Positions 1 to 10,006 of a DNA stretch of 64,000 bases are shown in pieces. Every line of letters starts with the position of its first letter. Within the stretch, counting starts at the first letter, position 1. Location of the stretch: contig CANHGK010000011.1 in NCBI GenBank assembly GCA_947460235.1, forward strand, positions 1-64,000, given 5' to 3'. The position numbers and the translations under genes were made by a program. The notes beneath the pieces are model-generated. The model was given only the letters and a program-made list of their open reading frames with translations. It was not told the origin of the DNA and did not search any database. Source of the DNA: Paenibacillaceae bacterium. Lineage in GTDB: Bacteria > Bacillota > Bacilli > Paenibacillales > CANHGK01.

Positions 1-336
1 GGAAACCGTGACGGGGCACCGCGTCCTCCTCGTGAAGGCGGCGGATACCAAGGAAACCGTGACGGGGCACCGCGTCCTCCTCGTGAAGGCGGCGGATACC
101 AAGGAAACCAAGGCGGCGCACCGCGTCCACCTCGTGAAGGCGGCGGATACCAAGGAAACCGTGATGGTGCACCGCGTCCTCCTCGTGAAGGCGGCGGCGG
201 ATACCAAGGCGGAGCACCACGTCCAGGTGGATACCAAGGCGGCGGAGCACCTCGTCCAGGCGGATACCAAGGCGGCGGAGCACCTCGCCCAGGCGGATAC
301 CAAGGCGGCGGAGCACCTCGTACAGGCGGCGGTGGT
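1..336 (+). repeat. In-frame tandem repeats in the IF-2 N-terminal linker
   Basis: Four 51-54 bp units lie at 1-51, 52-102, 103-153 and 154-207. Each encodes a 17-18 residue peptide of the form [17 protein letters not shown]; units 1 and 2 are identical at every base. Four shorter 30-33 bp units follow (208-237, 238-270, 271-303, 304-336), encoding [11 protein letters not shown] and decaying into Gly/Asn/Phe-rich sequence. More units may lie upstream of the window. The DNA is much more GC-rich than its surroundings. It is coding sequence, not a CRISPR array, because period and reading frame are preserved and no unique spacers exist. Confidence 0.95.
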
Positions 337-2475
337 GGTTATAATAAAGATGGCGGCGGTTTTAACAAGGACAGCGGCGGTTTTAACAAGGATCGTGGAC
401 CATCACAAGGTGGATTCAACCGTGATAAAAAACCAGTTGTTGAGCGTAAGGCTCCACCAGCAGTCGTTGCAGCAGCTCGCGAGGCTGTAAAACCAAAGGC
501 GAACCAACCAACGAAGTATGATCGCAAAGATTTCTTAGACGATTCACCAGCAAAATTCGTTGAAGGCGCTGCAGCAAGTGCAAAAAAGAAAAACAAAGCA
601 AATCAAAAGCGTTTCGATGACAATAAATCTACTGTTTCCAAGCCAGGTGTTTCACATAAAGCACAAAAATTGCAACAACGCGGACGTCACGTTGAAGTGA
701 AAGAAAAAGTGGACACGTCACCTAAAAAGATCGTTGTTCGCGGTACTTTAACGGTCTCCGAATTGGCAAGTGCAATGCACAAAACAGCTTCCGAGCTCGT
801 CAAAAAATTGTTTGTAGCATTGAATATCATGGCAACAGTAAACCAAGAACTTGACTTAGATACGATTCAGTTGCTTGCAACAGAATATGGCGTCGAAGTT
901 GAGTTGAAAATTGCTGTCGAAGATGATCAATTCGAGAACGAAGTTGAAAGTGACGAAGAACATCATTTGCAAGTTCGTCCGCCAGTTGTAACCATTATGG
1001 GACACGTTGACCATGGTAAAACGACATTGCTTGACGCAATTCGTTCAACAAATGTAACTGCAGGGGAAGCCGGCGGAATTACGCAACATATTGGTGCGTA
1101 CCAAGTTGAAGTTCATTCTCGCAAAATTACATTCCTTGATACACCTGGTCACGAAGCATTTACAATGATGCGTGCGCGCGGTTCCAAAGTAACAGATATT
1201 ACCATTCTTGTTGTTGCAGCTGATGATGGCGTAATGCCACAAACCGTAGAAGCGGTTCATCATGCGAAGGCTGCGGGTTGTCCAATCATTGTTGCTGTTA
1301 ACAAAATTGACAAACCGGGTGCAAATCCTGATAAAGTAATGCAGGAATTGACTGAACATGGTTTGGTTGCCGAGAAATGGGGCGGAGATACAATTTTCGT
1401 GGAAGTTTCTGCGAAAAAACGTCTCGGTCTTGAAGAATTACTTGAAATGATTCTTCTCGTTTCTGACGTCCAAGACTGGAAAGCAAACCCAGACAAACGT
1501 GCTCGTGGTACTGTTCTAGAGGCTGAATTGGATAAAGGACGTGGTCCGGTTGCGCGTGTCTTAATTCAAAACGGAACATTAAAAGTCGGCGATGCGTTTG
1601 TAGCAGGAGTATGTTTCGGACGTGTTCGTGCGATGGTCAACGATAAAGGCCGTAGAATTAAAGAGGCGGGTCCATCTACGCCAGTTGAAATAACTGGATT
1701 GACTGAAGTTCCTCGTGCAGGCGATCCATTAATGGGTTATGAAGATGAGCGTAAAGCGCGTACCGTTGCTGAGACGCGTTCAAATAAATTGCGTGCATCC
1801 GAAATGACAGCAAATACGCGAGTAACATTGGATGACTTGCATAAATTTATCAAACAAGGGGAAGTTAAAGACCTAAACGTCATTATTAAAGGTGATGTTC
1901 AAGGATCTGTTGAAGCACTTCGCGGTTCCCTTGCAAAAATTGAAATTGAAGGCGTACGAATTCGCATTATCCATTATGGTGCAGGTGCTATCAGTGAATC
2001 TGATGTAATTTTGGCTGCTGCATCGAATGCGATTGTATTCGGTTTCAATGTTCGTCCAGATGTGTCTGCGCGTTCCATCGCGGAACAAGAAAAAGTCGAT
2101 ATTCGATTACATCGTGTCATCTATGACATCATTAACGAAATCGAAGCAGCAATGAAGGGCATGCTTGAACCTGTGAAAAAGGAAGTCGTTCTTGGTCAAG
2201 CGGAAATTCGCAATTTATTCAAAGTTACCAAAGTGGGTACAATTGCCGGTTGTATGGTTACAAGCGGGAAAATTACGCGTCACTCCGAGTTGCGACTAAT
2301 TCGCGGTGGTATCGTTGTTCATGAAGGCAAAATTGACTCGTTGAAACGTTTTAAAGATGATGTTAAAGATGTCGCTCAAGGTTACGAGTGCGGGATTTCT
2401 TTTGAGAAATATAATGATTTGCAAGAAGGCGACGTTATCGAAGCATTTATTATCGAAACTGTTGCTCGAACGTAA
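1..2475 (+). CDS. infB: Translation initiation factor IF-2 (5' end outside window)
   Basis: IF-2 is the GTPase that brings initiator tRNA to the 30S subunit and promotes 70S joining. The frame is open from base 1 to the TAA at 2473, giving 824 residues, so the true start lies upstream. The first ~110 codons are Gly/Arg/Pro-rich tandem repeats, followed by a basic linker. An IF2_N-like segment (around 750-880) precedes the GTPase domain: G1 GHVDHGKT near 1000, DTPGHEAF near 1137, NKID near 1300. The beta-barrel and C-terminal initiator-tRNA-binding domains follow. A TTG at 670 is internal and not the start. rbfA follows at once; no ylxP (DUF503) gene lies between them, unlike in B. subtilis. 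Confidence 0.97.
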   Translation, partial: GNRDGAPRPPREGGGYQGNRDGAPRPPREGGGYQGNQGGAPRPPREGGGYQGNRDGAPRPPREGGGGYQGGAPRPGGYQGGGAPRPGGYQGGGAPRPGGYQGGGAPRTGGGGGYNKDGGGFNKDSGGFNKDRGPSQGGFNRDKKPVVERKAPPAVVAAAREAVKPKANQPTKYDRKDFLDDSPAKFVEGAAASAKKKNKANQKRFDDNKSTVSKPGVSHKAQKLQQRGRHVEVKEKVDTSPKKIVVRGTLTVSELASAMHKTASELVKKLFVALNIMATVNQELDLDTIQLLATEYGVEVELKIAVEDDQFENEVESDEEHHLQVRPPVVTIMGHVDHGKTTLLDAIRSTNVTAGEAGGITQHIGAYQVEVHSRKITFLDTPGHEAFTMMRARGSKVTDITILVVAADDGVMPQTVEAVHHAKAAGCPIIVAVNKIDKPGANPDKVMQELTEHGLVAEKWGGDTIFVEVSAKKRLGLEELLEMILLVSDVQDWKANPDKRARGTVLEAELDKGRGPVARVLIQNGTLKVGDAFVAGVCFGRVRAMVNDKGRRIKEAGPSTPVEITGLTEVPRAGDPLMGYEDERKARTVAETRSNKLRASEMTANTRVTLDDLHKFIKQGEVKDLNVIIKGDVQGSVEALRGSLAKIEIEGVRIRIIHYGAGAISESDVILAAASNAIVFGFNVRPDVSARSIAEQEKVDIRLHRVIYDIINEIEAAMKGMLEPVKKEVVLGQAEIRNLFKVTKVGTIAGCMVTSGKITRHSELRLIRGGIVVHEGKIDSLKRFKDDVKDVAQGYECGISFEKYNDLQEGDVIEAFIIETVART

Positions 2476-2517
2476 TAAAAAAAAGAGCGATTTTTTGAAA
2501 TCACAAAGGAGGATCCG

Positions 2518-2916
2518 ATGGGAAAAGTCCGCGTTAATCGGGTCGGTGAAGAAATCAAAAAAGAGCTTAGTATATTGATTCAACGTGAAATGAAAGACCC
2601 CCGCATCGGTTTTTGTACCGTTACGGGGGTTGAAATGTCCAATGATCTTTCCGTTGCTAAAGTATATCTAAGCGTGATGGGGTCAAACGACCAAGGAAAT
2701 GAAGCGTTAAAAGCAATAACAAAAGCACAAGGATTTTTGCGATCAGAATTAGGGAAAAAAATCCGTTTCCGCATCGTCCCCGAATTAGTTTTTAAATTGG
2801 ATGGTTCTATTGCATATGGAAGCAAAATAGAATCGATCATCCAAAAGATCCGAAAAGAAGATCCTCAGGTTCAAACGGAGGTGGCAACTACTGATGGAAC
2901 AGAAACAGAAAAATAA
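2518..2916 (+). CDS. rbfA: Ribosome-binding factor A
   Basis: RbfA binds the 30S subunit and helps 16S rRNA 5'-end maturation and cold adaptation. The protein has 132 residues, close to the usual 115-130, and a KH-like fold signature: RVGEEIKKELS at the N terminus, the MKDPRIGFCTVT segment, and LGKKIRFRIVPEL followed by FKLDGSIAYGSKI. The ATG sits behind a full Shine-Dalgarno (AAAGGAGG, spacing 6). The last ~15 residues are a polar tail whose coding sequence overlaps the start of nrnA by 23 bases, implying coupled translation. Confidence 0.95.
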   Translation: MGKVRVNRVGEEIKKELSILIQREMKDPRIGFCTVTGVEMSNDLSVAKVYLSVMGSNDQGNEALKAITKAQGFLRSELGKKIRFRIVPELVFKLDGSIAYGSKIESIIQKIRKEDPQVQTEVATTDGTETEK

Positions 2917-3949
2917 TGAATTGTTATGGCCGGCATGGCAAGCAATGTTCGGATATGAAGAGATGTATATGCAAGCACTCGCATGGCTAAATGAATGTGA
3001 TGAGGTACTGCTTGTTTCACATATGCATCCTGACGGAGACGCGGCAAGTGCTACGACATCAATGAGCTGGATTTTGGATCAACTCGAAATTCCGCACACC
3101 GCGATAAACATTGATCCATTGCCCAAAAAGTTTCAAAAACAATATAACTTCTCTAACGTGTTGCAGGCATCAATAACTGCAGCACCTTTAGAAAAGTTTA
3201 AATACGTAATATTTGTTGATTGTGCAGATCGTGAGCGTACCGGTGATTTGACTGCATGGATCGATGACAATGCCAATATTTTAAATGTTGACCATCATGC
3301 CACCAACAAAAAATTTGGAACTGTAAATGTCGTTGATCCGATTGCGGCATCTGCAACGGAAGTTATTTTTGGATTATTTTGTTATTTGGAATTATCTTTA
3401 GAACAAGAGTTTGCATACAGCATCTATACTGGAATGCTTACAGATACCGAAGGGTTCCGCTATTCAAATACAACGCCGCGTGTTCTTCGGACAGCAGCAA
3501 CGTGTTTAGAAACTGGAATTCCAGGTCATGTAATCGCCGAAGAATCACTCGGTCAAACGACGAAAGCGCATGTTGAACTGCTCAAACGTGCATTACAACG
3601 TCTGCAATTTTCAGATGACGGACGAATTGCATTTGTTTCCGTTACCGTTCAAGACATGGATGAAACGAATGGAACCTTTGCTGATTTGGAAGGTATCGTT
3701 AATATTCCTCGAAATGCAGAGGACGTTGAAGTTGGCGTGCTTTTTAAAGAGATGAAAGCCGGTACGGTGAAAGTTAGTTTGCGTTCAGGAGATTCAATGA
3801 ACGTATCTGATATTGCCGGGTTATTTGGTGGCGGCGGACATAAAAAGGCTGCAGGTTGCACTGTAAACGGGTCGATTGAAGATGCAATTAATATCATCAT
3901 CCCAGAAATTACTAAAGTATTAACCAAGGTGCCGGTAAATGGCGGTTGA
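2894..3949 (+). CDS. nrnA: Bifunctional oligoribonuclease / pAp phosphatase (DHH family)
   Basis: NrnA (YtqI) degrades short oligoribonucleotides (nanoRNA) and dephosphorylates 3'-phosphoadenosine 5'-phosphate, a cytoplasmic clean-up role. DHH-family motifs are present: VSHMHPDGDAAS near residue 43, the VDCAD segment near 110, VDHHATN near 133, and the C-terminal DHHA1 signature GGGGHKKAAG near 315. At 351 residues it is longer than the usual ~313 because of ~25 extra N-terminal residues. The upstream ATG is kept because GGAGGTGG lies 8 bases before it; an ATG at 2963 is the alternative. Its 3' end overlaps truB by 11 bases. Confidence 0.93.
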   Translation: MEQKQKNNELLWPAWQAMFGYEEMYMQALAWLNECDEVLLVSHMHPDGDAASATTSMSWILDQLEIPHTAINIDPLPKKFQKQYNFSNVLQASITAAPLEKFKYVIFVDCADRERTGDLTAWIDDNANILNVDHHATNKKFGTVNVVDPIAASATEVIFGLFCYLELSLEQEFAYSIYTGMLTDTEGFRYSNTTPRVLRTAATCLETGIPGHVIAEESLGQTTKAHVELLKRALQRLQFSDDGRIAFVSVTVQDMDETNGTFADLEGIVNIPRNAEDVEVGVLFKEMKAGTVKVSLRSGDSMNVSDIAGLFGGGGHKKAAGCTVNGSIEDAINIIIPEITKVLTKVPVNGG

Positions 3950-4913
3950 TGGAATTGTTTCTGTTTGGAAAGATGCAGGAATGACGTCACACGATGTCGT
4001 TTCGAAAATGCGTAAACTTTTTGGACAAAAAAGGATAGGACATGCGGGTACGTTGGACCCTCAAGTGACAGGTGTGTTATTAGTTTGTCTAGGACAAGCC
4101 ACTCGATTGGTTGAACGTCTGCAAAGTCAATCCAAAATCTATAGTGCTGATGTAATGTTTGGCAAATCAACGGATACAGAAGATTTGCAAGGGGAAGTAA
4201 TTCAGCAAATCGATAGTGTTTCAGTTCATCAATCTGTTAATGAATCATCGTGGAAACAATCTCTCCAAACGTTTTTAGGTGAACAGCAGCAGGTACCACC
4301 CATGGTGTCAGCTGTCCGTGTAAATGGCAAACGATTGTATGAATATGCCCGTGAAGGCCAAATCATTGAACGTAAATCTCGTCAAATCAAGATCTATCGA
4401 ATTGAAGCAAATGCTTGGCATATCAGTGAAATTGGATTTCCGATTGGTTCATTTGAAGTGGAATGTTCAAAAGGCACTTATGTACGAACGATTTGTACGG
4501 ATATGGGTGCGCGTTTTGGAATTCCGGCGGTCATGTCGCATTTGGTTCGCACTGGGTATGGACGATTTTCTAAATCAGATAGTTTTTCACTCGAACAATT
4601 AAACGACTTGAAACTTGAAGGAAGGCTTGAAGAATCAGTAGTGTCAATTACGAAAGCACTTCAAGGTTGGCGATTTGCAAAAGTGAATGATCCTGCCCGC
4701 ATGAAATGGGTTCGTAACGGTGGGAGCTTGTTATCTGATGAATGGTCGGAAGTCATTCCGGAGTCGTTACCGAATGAAGGAGAATTCGCATTGCTTGATT
4801 CATTCAACCAAGTCGTTGGCATTTATCAGTGGAATGAATCAAAACAAGCATGGAAACCTGATGTGATTTTTCAAACGGAGTTGAATGAAAGCTTAGAGGT
4901 TGTGGAAACATGA
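3939..4913 (+). CDS. truB: tRNA pseudouridine(55) synthase
   Basis: TruB converts U55 of the tRNA T-loop to pseudouridine. The start MAVDGIVSVWKDAGMTSHDVV is typical of the family. The catalytic aspartate lies in RIGHAGTLDPQVTGVL (around residues 33-48). The ribose/base-contact motifs YSADVMFGKSTDTEDLQGEV and the KGTYVRTICTDMG segment are intact. A C-terminal domain (~250-324) follows, giving 324 residues, normal for Bacilli. It overlaps nrnA upstream by 11 bases and ribF downstream by 4 bases (ATGA), so the run infB to ribF is probably one transcription unit. Confidence 0.96.
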   Translation: MAVDGIVSVWKDAGMTSHDVVSKMRKLFGQKRIGHAGTLDPQVTGVLLVCLGQATRLVERLQSQSKIYSADVMFGKSTDTEDLQGEVIQQIDSVSVHQSVNESSWKQSLQTFLGEQQQVPPMVSAVRVNGKRLYEYAREGQIIERKSRQIKIYRIEANAWHISEIGFPIGSFEVECSKGTYVRTICTDMGARFGIPAVMSHLVRTGYGRFSKSDSFSLEQLNDLKLEGRLEESVVSITKALQGWRFAKVNDPARMKWVRNGGSLLSDEWSEVIPESLPNEGEFALLDSFNQVVGIYQWNESKQAWKPDVIFQTELNESLEVVET

Positions 4914-5869
4914 GAACAATTGAATTACATGCCAAACAACTTTTCGAAGGTATCGATGGCATATTGCCGACAACGTTAGCGATTGGAGATTTTGATGGCG
5001 TACACTTAGGTCATCAGGAAGTTCTTCGCACAGCAAAAAGGATTGCGGACGAAAATAGTGAACATGCAGCGGTAATGATTTTTCATCCTCACCCACGCGT
5101 CATTTTGGGCATGGATGGCTATGATTACTTACTTACGCCAATTCACCATCGATTGAATTTATTTGCAAAAGCAGGGATGCAGACTACGTATATCGTAGTA
5201 TTTGATCGCGAGTTTTCGGAATGGTCTGCTGAACAATTTGTTTCGGTTGCATTAAAAACATTACAGGTTAAAAATGTCGTTGTTGGTTTTGATTTTCGGT
5301 ATGGCTTTCGCGGTTTAGGAACCGTTGAATCGTTGAAAGAACATACGAATGGTGAAACGAATGTACACATTGTACCTCCTTTTGAACTTGACGGAGAAAA
5401 AGTTAGCAGTAGACGCATTCGCGCATTATTGCAATTTGGAAATGTCAGCGATGCCATGAATTGTCTGGGTAGACCTTTTGCCGTTAGAGGAACTGTTGTA
5501 GCAGGAGATGCACGTGGTAGAACGATTGGTTTTCCGACAGCCAATGTGCTTCCAGTTGAAATGTATGTCGTACCTAAACTTGGCGTTTATGCTGCAACAT
5601 TCAAATTATTGAATCGTGATGGTACCTCCGGCGAATCAATGCAAGCGGTCATGAATGTGGGGATTCGTCCAACATTTGAAGGGACGAATGATGTACGTAT
5701 CGAAGTACACATTATGGATCGACAACTTGATTTGTATGGTTGCCGCGTAGAAGTCGAATGGATTGAATGCATTCGCGAAGAGCAAAAGTTTGACACATTA
5801 GATGATTTAATTATGCAAATTCGGGCAGATGTGCAAAAAGCGAAACAAATTTTTAGTCAAAGATCCTAA
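4910..5869 (+). CDS. ribF: Bifunctional riboflavin kinase / FAD synthetase
   Basis: RibF phosphorylates riboflavin to FMN and adenylates FMN to FAD. The N-terminal nucleotidyltransferase half shows GDFDGVHLGHQEVL (residues ~25-38), FHPHPRVIL and VVGFDFRYGFRGLGT. A KVSSRRIRALL motif marks the end of that domain. The C-terminal riboflavin kinase half has VVAGDARGRTIGFPTAN (Mg-ATP and flavin binding) and MNVGIRPTFEG. Length 319 is standard. Its start overlaps the truB stop as ATGA. The product uses riboflavin made by the rib genes at 35.5-39 kb. Confidence 0.96.
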   Translation: MRTIELHAKQLFEGIDGILPTTLAIGDFDGVHLGHQEVLRTAKRIADENSEHAAVMIFHPHPRVILGMDGYDYLLTPIHHRLNLFAKAGMQTTYIVVFDREFSEWSAEQFVSVALKTLQVKNVVVGFDFRYGFRGLGTVESLKEHTNGETNVHIVPPFELDGEKVSSRRIRALLQFGNVSDAMNCLGRPFAVRGTVVAGDARGRTIGFPTANVLPVEMYVVPKLGVYAATFKLLNRDGTSGESMQAVMNVGIRPTFEGTNDVRIEVHIMDRQLDLYGCRVEVEWIECIREEQKFDTLDDLIMQIRADVQKAKQIFSQRS

Positions 5870-5875
5870 AATCAA

Positions 5876-5905
5876 TTGCATCAGCAATTCGATTTATGAT
5901 AGTAT
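5876..5905 (+). promoter_or_regulatory. Possible sigma-A promoter of rpsO
   Basis: TTGCAT (5876-5881) and TAGTAT (5900-5905) are separated by 18 bases and would start a ~95-base leader in front of rpsO. The leader could hold the S15 autoregulatory site, but I could not fold a convincing copy of it. A short AATTGC/GCAATT hairpin overlaps the -35 element. Confidence 0.4.
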
Positions 5906-6006
5906 TTGAATGTTGAACCGATGCATGGACAATTGCCTTCACCAGCATTGCCTGGGCATTTGGGGATTTCAGCTAATTTGCACATACAGAACAGGAGGTG
6001 AACAAG

Positions 6007-6276
6007 ATGGCAATCACACAAGAACGTAAGAACGCTTTGATCGAGGAGTACCGTGTTCACGAAACGGATACAGGATCTCCAGAAGTTCAAATCGCCATCT
6101 TGACGGAGAACATCAATAACTTGAATGTACATCTTCGTCAACACAAGAAGGATCATCATTCACGCCGTGGTTTGTTGACGATGGTTGGTCAACGCCGCAG
6201 CATGCTGAGTTACCTTAAAAACAAAGATATTACGCGTTACCGCGAAATCATCCAACGTTTGGGTATCCGCCGCTAA
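6007..6276 (+). CDS. rpsO: 30S ribosomal protein S15
   Basis: S15 binds 16S rRNA helices 20-22 and organises the central domain of the small subunit. The sequence [19 protein letters not shown], with [18 protein letters not shown] and the [12 protein letters not shown] segment, is canonical and gives the family length of 89 residues. The ATG at 6007 is chosen because AGGAGGTG (5993-6000) lies 6 bases upstream; a GTG at 5998 sits inside that Shine-Dalgarno. An intrinsic terminator follows, so rpsO may be made both as a short mRNA and, by read-through, with pnp. Confidence 0.98.
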   Translation: MAITQERKNALIEEYRVHETDTGSPEVQIAILTENINNLNVHLRQHKKDHHSRRGLLTMVGQRRSMLSYLKNKDITRYREIIQRLGIRR

Positions 6277-6309
6277 TGCATGAATGCCTTATGGTATGAA
6301 ACACAAAAA

Positions 6310-6337
6310 AGCAACCTGGATCAGGTTGCTTTTTTTA
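6310..6337 (+). terminator. Intrinsic terminator after rpsO
   Basis: A perfect 9-bp stem, AGCAACCTG (6310-6318) with CAGGTTGCT (6322-6330), has a 3-base loop and runs into seven T residues. It is strong in shape and directed on the plus strand. Confidence 0.9.
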
Positions 6338-6381
6338 CAATAATAAACACAATACAAATTACAACTTAGGAGTGACTCTGC

Positions 6382-8613
6382 TTGGAAAAGATATATCAAA
6401 TGGATCTTGCAGGACGTCCGCTCGTTCTGAAAACAGGAAAATTAGCGAAACAGGCAAGCGGGTCTGTAATGGTTCAATATGGGGAAACTTCAGTACTTTG
6501 TACGGTAGTTACTTCAAAGGAACCGAAACCGCTTGATTTCTTCCCTTTAACTGTAAATTATGAAGAACGATTATATGCTGCCGGAAAAATTCCTGGCGGT
6601 TTTATTAAACGTGAAGGTCGTCCGAGCGAAAAAGCGATCTTAGCGAGTCGTTTAATTGACCGACCGATTCGACCATTGTTCCCAGAAGGTTTCCGAAATG
6701 ACGTACAAGTAGTAGCAATCGTTATGTCCGTTGATCAAGATGCACCACCGGAAATTGCTGCGATGATTGGTGTTTCAGCAGCACTTAGCATTTCCAATAT
6801 TCCATTTATGGGACCAGTTGCAGGCGTAAACGTTGGTCGCGTGGATGGTCAATTTGTGATCAATCCGACACCTGCTCAAGAATCTAATTCCGACTTATCC
6901 ATCGTCGTTGCAGGTACCAAAGATGCAATTATGATGGTTGAAGCTGGCGCTTTGGAAGTTTCGGAAGAAGATATGCTTGAAGCGATCATGTATGGTCATG
7001 ATGAAATTAAGAAAATTGTCGCTTTCCAAGAAGAGATGGTTGCTGAAGTTGGCACACCAAAAGTGGAAGTGAAATTACATGAAGTTAACGCTGAAGTAAA
7101 TAAAGTTGTCCGTGAATATGCAGAAGTTCGTTTGAAAGCTGCAATTCGCATCGAAGAGAAATTAGAGCGTTACGGTGCGATCGAAGATATCGAGAATGAA
7201 ACCGTTGCTCATTTTGAAATACTATGGACTGAAGCTGGTGAAACGAAAGTTTCCGATAAAGTGAAAGATGCAAAAGAAGTTCTTCACGAAATCGTGAAAG
7301 AAGAAGTTCGCCGTTTGATCACTGAAGAAAAAATTCGACCAGATGGCCGTGCCATCAATGAAATTCGTCCTATTGCATGTGAAGCGCCAATTTTGCCGCG
7401 TACACATGGATCAGGTTTGTTTACACGCGGGCAAACACAAGCGCTCAGCATTTGTACGCTTGGTGCAATGGGTGATGTTCAAGTTCTGGATGGTTTGGAT
7501 CTTGAAGATTCCAAACGTTTTATGCATCACTACAACTTTCCACCGTTTTCGGTTGGAGAGGCTCGTCCGCTTCGTCCTCCAGGTCGTCGTGAAATTGGTC
7601 ATGGTGCGCTTGGTGAACGTGCGCTTTTGGCGGTTATTCCTCCAGTTGAGACGTTCCCATACACGATTCGCCTTGTATCTGAAGTGTTAGAATCCAATGG
7701 TTCTAGCTCACAAGCATCCATTTGCGCGAGCACAATGGCATTAATGGACGCTGGTGTACCGATTATTGCTCCAGTTGCAGGTATCGCAATGGGCTTGATT
7801 AAAACTGGTGAGCATTTCTCCGTTCTATCTGATATTCAAGGTATGGAAGATCACCTTGGTGATATGGACTTTAAAGTGGCTGGTACTGCAAAAGGTGTTA
7901 CAGCCCTCCAAATGGATATTAAAATCACAGGTATTGATCGTGCAATTATGGAACAAGCTTTGTCTCAAGCAAAAGAAGGACGGATGTTTATTCTTGGCAA
8001 AATGCTTGAAGCGATCAGTGAACCACGTGCTGAACTTTCACCTTATGCTCCGAAAATCACTACGATGTATATTAATCCGGATAAAATCCGAGATGTTATC
8101 GGTTCTGGTGGTAAAGTCATCAATAAAATTATTGAAGAAACTGGCGTAAAAATCGACATCGAACAAGACGGTCGTGTTTTCATTTACTCACCTGATTCAA
8201 AGAGTAATGATAAAGCCAAAGCAATTATTGAAGGTATTGTTCGTGATGTTGCGATTGGAGAATTGTATGAAGGCACAGTGAAACGCATCGAGAAATTTGG
8301 TGCATTCGTTGAGATCTTGCCGGGTAAAGAAGGATTAGTTCACGTGTCTCACTTGGCATATGAGCGTGTTGGAAAAGTTGAAGATGTTGTATCCATTGGC
8401 GATCGTATTTCGGTAAAAGTTACTGAGATCGATGCTCAAGGGCGCATCAACCTTTCTCGCAAAGCAACATTGCCAAAACCAGAAGGTTACGTTGAAGAAA
8501 CCGTACCTGCTGGACGTCCGGAGCGCTCTGAACGCGGTGGTGACCGTCCATTCAATCGTGGCGGTGGCGATCGTCCATTTAATCGCGATCGTGGTAGTTC
8601 AAATCGTTCGTAA
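6382..8613 (+). CDS. pnp: Polyribonucleotide nucleotidyltransferase (PNPase)
   Basis: PNPase degrades mRNA from the 3' end by phosphorolysis. The order is RNase PH domain 1 (~1-145), helical linker, RNase PH domain 2 (~315-460, with [15 protein letters not shown] and SNGSSSQAS), KH domain (~555-615, around [12 protein letters not shown]) and S1 domain (~620-690, from [20 protein letters not shown]). The last ~40 residues are Arg/Gly-rich, with two copies of GGDRPFNR-type sequence. Translation starts at TTG, supported by TTAGGAGTGA upstream. Total 743 residues, slightly above the usual ~700 because of the tail. Confidence 0.97.
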   Translation: MEKIYQMDLAGRPLVLKTGKLAKQASGSVMVQYGETSVLCTVVTSKEPKPLDFFPLTVNYEERLYAAGKIPGGFIKREGRPSEKAILASRLIDRPIRPLFPEGFRNDVQVVAIVMSVDQDAPPEIAAMIGVSAALSISNIPFMGPVAGVNVGRVDGQFVINPTPAQESNSDLSIVVAGTKDAIMMVEAGALEVSEEDMLEAIMYGHDEIKKIVAFQEEMVAEVGTPKVEVKLHEVNAEVNKVVREYAEVRLKAAIRIEEKLERYGAIEDIENETVAHFEILWTEAGETKVSDKVKDAKEVLHEIVKEEVRRLITEEKIRPDGRAINEIRPIACEAPILPRTHGSGLFTRGQTQALSICTLGAMGDVQVLDGLDLEDSKRFMHHYNFPPFSVGEARPLRPPGRREIGHGALGERALLAVIPPVETFPYTIRLVSEVLESNGSSSQASICASTMALMDAGVPIIAPVAGIAMGLIKTGEHFSVLSDIQGMEDHLGDMDFKVAGTAKGVTALQMDIKITGIDRAIMEQALSQAKEGRMFILGKMLEAISEPRAELSPYAPKITTMYINPDKIRDVIGSGGKVINKIIEETGVKIDIEQDGRVFIYSPDSKSNDKAKAIIEGIVRDVAIGELYEGTVKRIEKFGAFVEILPGKEGLVHVSHLAYERVGKVEDVVSIGDRISVKVTEIDAQGRINLSRKATLPKPEGYVEETVPAGRPERSERGGDRPFNRGGGDRPFNRDRGSSNRS

Positions 8614-8627
8614 TATGGCTTACCTAC

Positions 8628-8652
8628 AAAACCATCCTTCGGGGTGGTTTTT
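8628..8652 (+). terminator. Intrinsic terminator after pnp
   Basis: AAACCATCC pairs with GGGTGGTTT across a TTCG tetraloop, with one G-U pair, and leads into a T run. It separates pnp from the next gene. Confidence 0.85.
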
Positions 8653-8678
8653 TATATGGTTTTAAACATATTGCATTG

Positions 8679-8707
8679 TTGCATTACGTAATAATTGATA
8701 TTATGAA
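8679..8707 (+). promoter_or_regulatory. Possible sigma-A promoter for the M16 protease operon
   Basis: TTGCAT (8679-8684) is followed after 17 bases by TATGAA (8702-8707). The -10 match is mediocre; the site is supported mainly by its place right after a terminator. Confidence 0.35.
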
Positions 8708-8752
8708 ATATGTTAACCTAAAAAATCATAACGTTGAAAGCGAGCGATCATA

Positions 8753-10006
8753 TTGAATGTACACAGATTGAGCAATGGAATACGGGTTGTCACGGAACCA
8801 TTGCCGATGTTTCGATCCGTCGCATTGGGAATTTGGGTCAAAACAGGATCCCGGAACGAGACGCTTGAATCCAATGGAATTTCACACATGATTGAACATA
8901 TGCTTTTTAAAGGGACGGAACGTTTTTCGGCTAAGGATATTGCAGATCGTTTTGATGGGATCGGCGGACATGTGAACGCGTTCACTGCAAAAGAATATAC
9001 ATGTTATTACGCTAAGGTACTTGATCAACATACCGAAACTGCAATTGATTTGCTTTCGGATATGTTTTTTCGTTCGTTATTTGCGGTTGAGGAACTTGAG
9101 AAAGAACGGAATGTTATTTTGGAAGAGATCTCTATGTATGAAGACACACCGGATGATGCGGTTCATGATTTGATCTTCCAAGCTGGTTTTGGAAATCACT
9201 CATTAGGGTATCCCATTATCGGAAGTCGGGAAAATGTTCAGCGTTTCCAGTCCGAAGATTTGAAAAAATATATGAATAAATGGTACCGAGCAGATGATTT
9301 AGTAATTTCAATTGCTGGAAAAATTGATAATAAATTATTAGATCTAATCGAAGATTATTTTGGAAAAGTACCATTAAGTGGTACGCCTGATGTAATCAAA
9401 CAGGCTGAAATATCACCGAATCATCTGGTCATCGATAAAAAGACAGAACAGCATCATTTTTGTTTTTCATTACCAGGCATTAAACATAATGATCCGCAAA
9501 TGTTTTCAATGGCGGTATTAACGAATTTACTTGGTGGGGGAATGAGTTCACGTTTATTCCAAGAAGTTCGAGAGAAACGCGGACTAGCGTATTCGGTATA
9601 TTCGTATCATTCTGCGATGATCGATAGTGGTATGTTTACAGTTTATGCAGGAACTGCACCAAAACAATCCGATCAAGTAGCAAAAATAATTATGGATACA
9701 TTAAAAGATGTAGTAATCAATGGCGTAAATGAAACAGAAGTTCATCGTTGCCGGGAGCAAATGAAAGGTAGTTTTATTCTCGGTTTGGAGAGTTCACATA
9801 GCCGCATGAATCGAATTGCAAAAAATGAATTACTCGGTTTGCAACATTTGCAAGTTGACGATGTGCTTGCCAAAATTGATGCAGTTTCCGTACAAACAGT
9901 AAATGACTTAGTACAATCAAAATTTCGGGCACCACTTTCGAGTGCTTGGGTAGGTCATTTTTCGAAACGAAAAGAAGATTGGAAGCGAGGGAATTGGTAT
10001 GAGTAA
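8753..10006 (+). CDS. mlpA: M16 family zinc peptidase (processing-peptidase-like)
   Basis: This is a pitrilysin/insulinase-type zinc endopeptidase like B. subtilis YmxG (MlpA). The inverted zinc motif HMIEH is at residues 45-49, and the third ligand is expected in the glutamates of EKERNVILEEISMYED (~115-130). The second half (~200-400) is the M16C domain with LLGGGMSSRLFQEVREKRGLAYSVYSYH-type sequence. 417 residues is normal for the single-chain bacterial form. It starts at TTG (8753) behind a weak AAAGCGAG site; no better start is visible. The 3' end overlaps dut by 8 bases. The substrate cannot be read from sequence. Confidence 0.92.
   Translation: MNVHRLSNGIRVVTEPLPMFRSVALGIWVKTGSRNETLESNGISHMIEHMLFKGTERFSAKDIADRFDGIGGHVNAFTAKEYTCYYAKVLDQHTETAIDLLSDMFFRSLFAVEELEKERNVILEEISMYEDTPDDAVHDLIFQAGFGNHSLGYPIIGSRENVQRFQSEDLKKYMNKWYRADDLVISIAGKIDNKLLDLIEDYFGKVPLSGTPDVIKQAEISPNHLVIDKKTEQHHFCFSLPGIKHNDPQMFSMAVLTNLLGGGMSSRLFQEVREKRGLAYSVYSYHSAMIDSGMFTVYAGTAPKQSDQVAKIIMDTLKDVVINGVNETEVHRCREQMKGSFILGLESSHSRMNRIAKNELLGLQHLQVDDVLAKIDAVSVQTVNDLVQSKFRAPLSSAWVGHFSKRKEDWKRGNWYE

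Noticed and set aside
1-336. Regularly spaced direct repeats that could be a CRISPR array
   Set aside because: Units abut without unique spacers and are in frame with IF-2; period and codon phase are preserved.
8-490. Repetitive 160-codon open frame overlapping the infB repeats
   Set aside because: It is the +1 frame of the infB repeat region; the IF-2 frame continues into conserved domains, this one does not.
5874-5889. AATTGC-ATCA-GCAATT hairpin as a ribF terminator
   Set aside because: Short 6-bp stem without a T run; it overlaps the likely rpsO -35.
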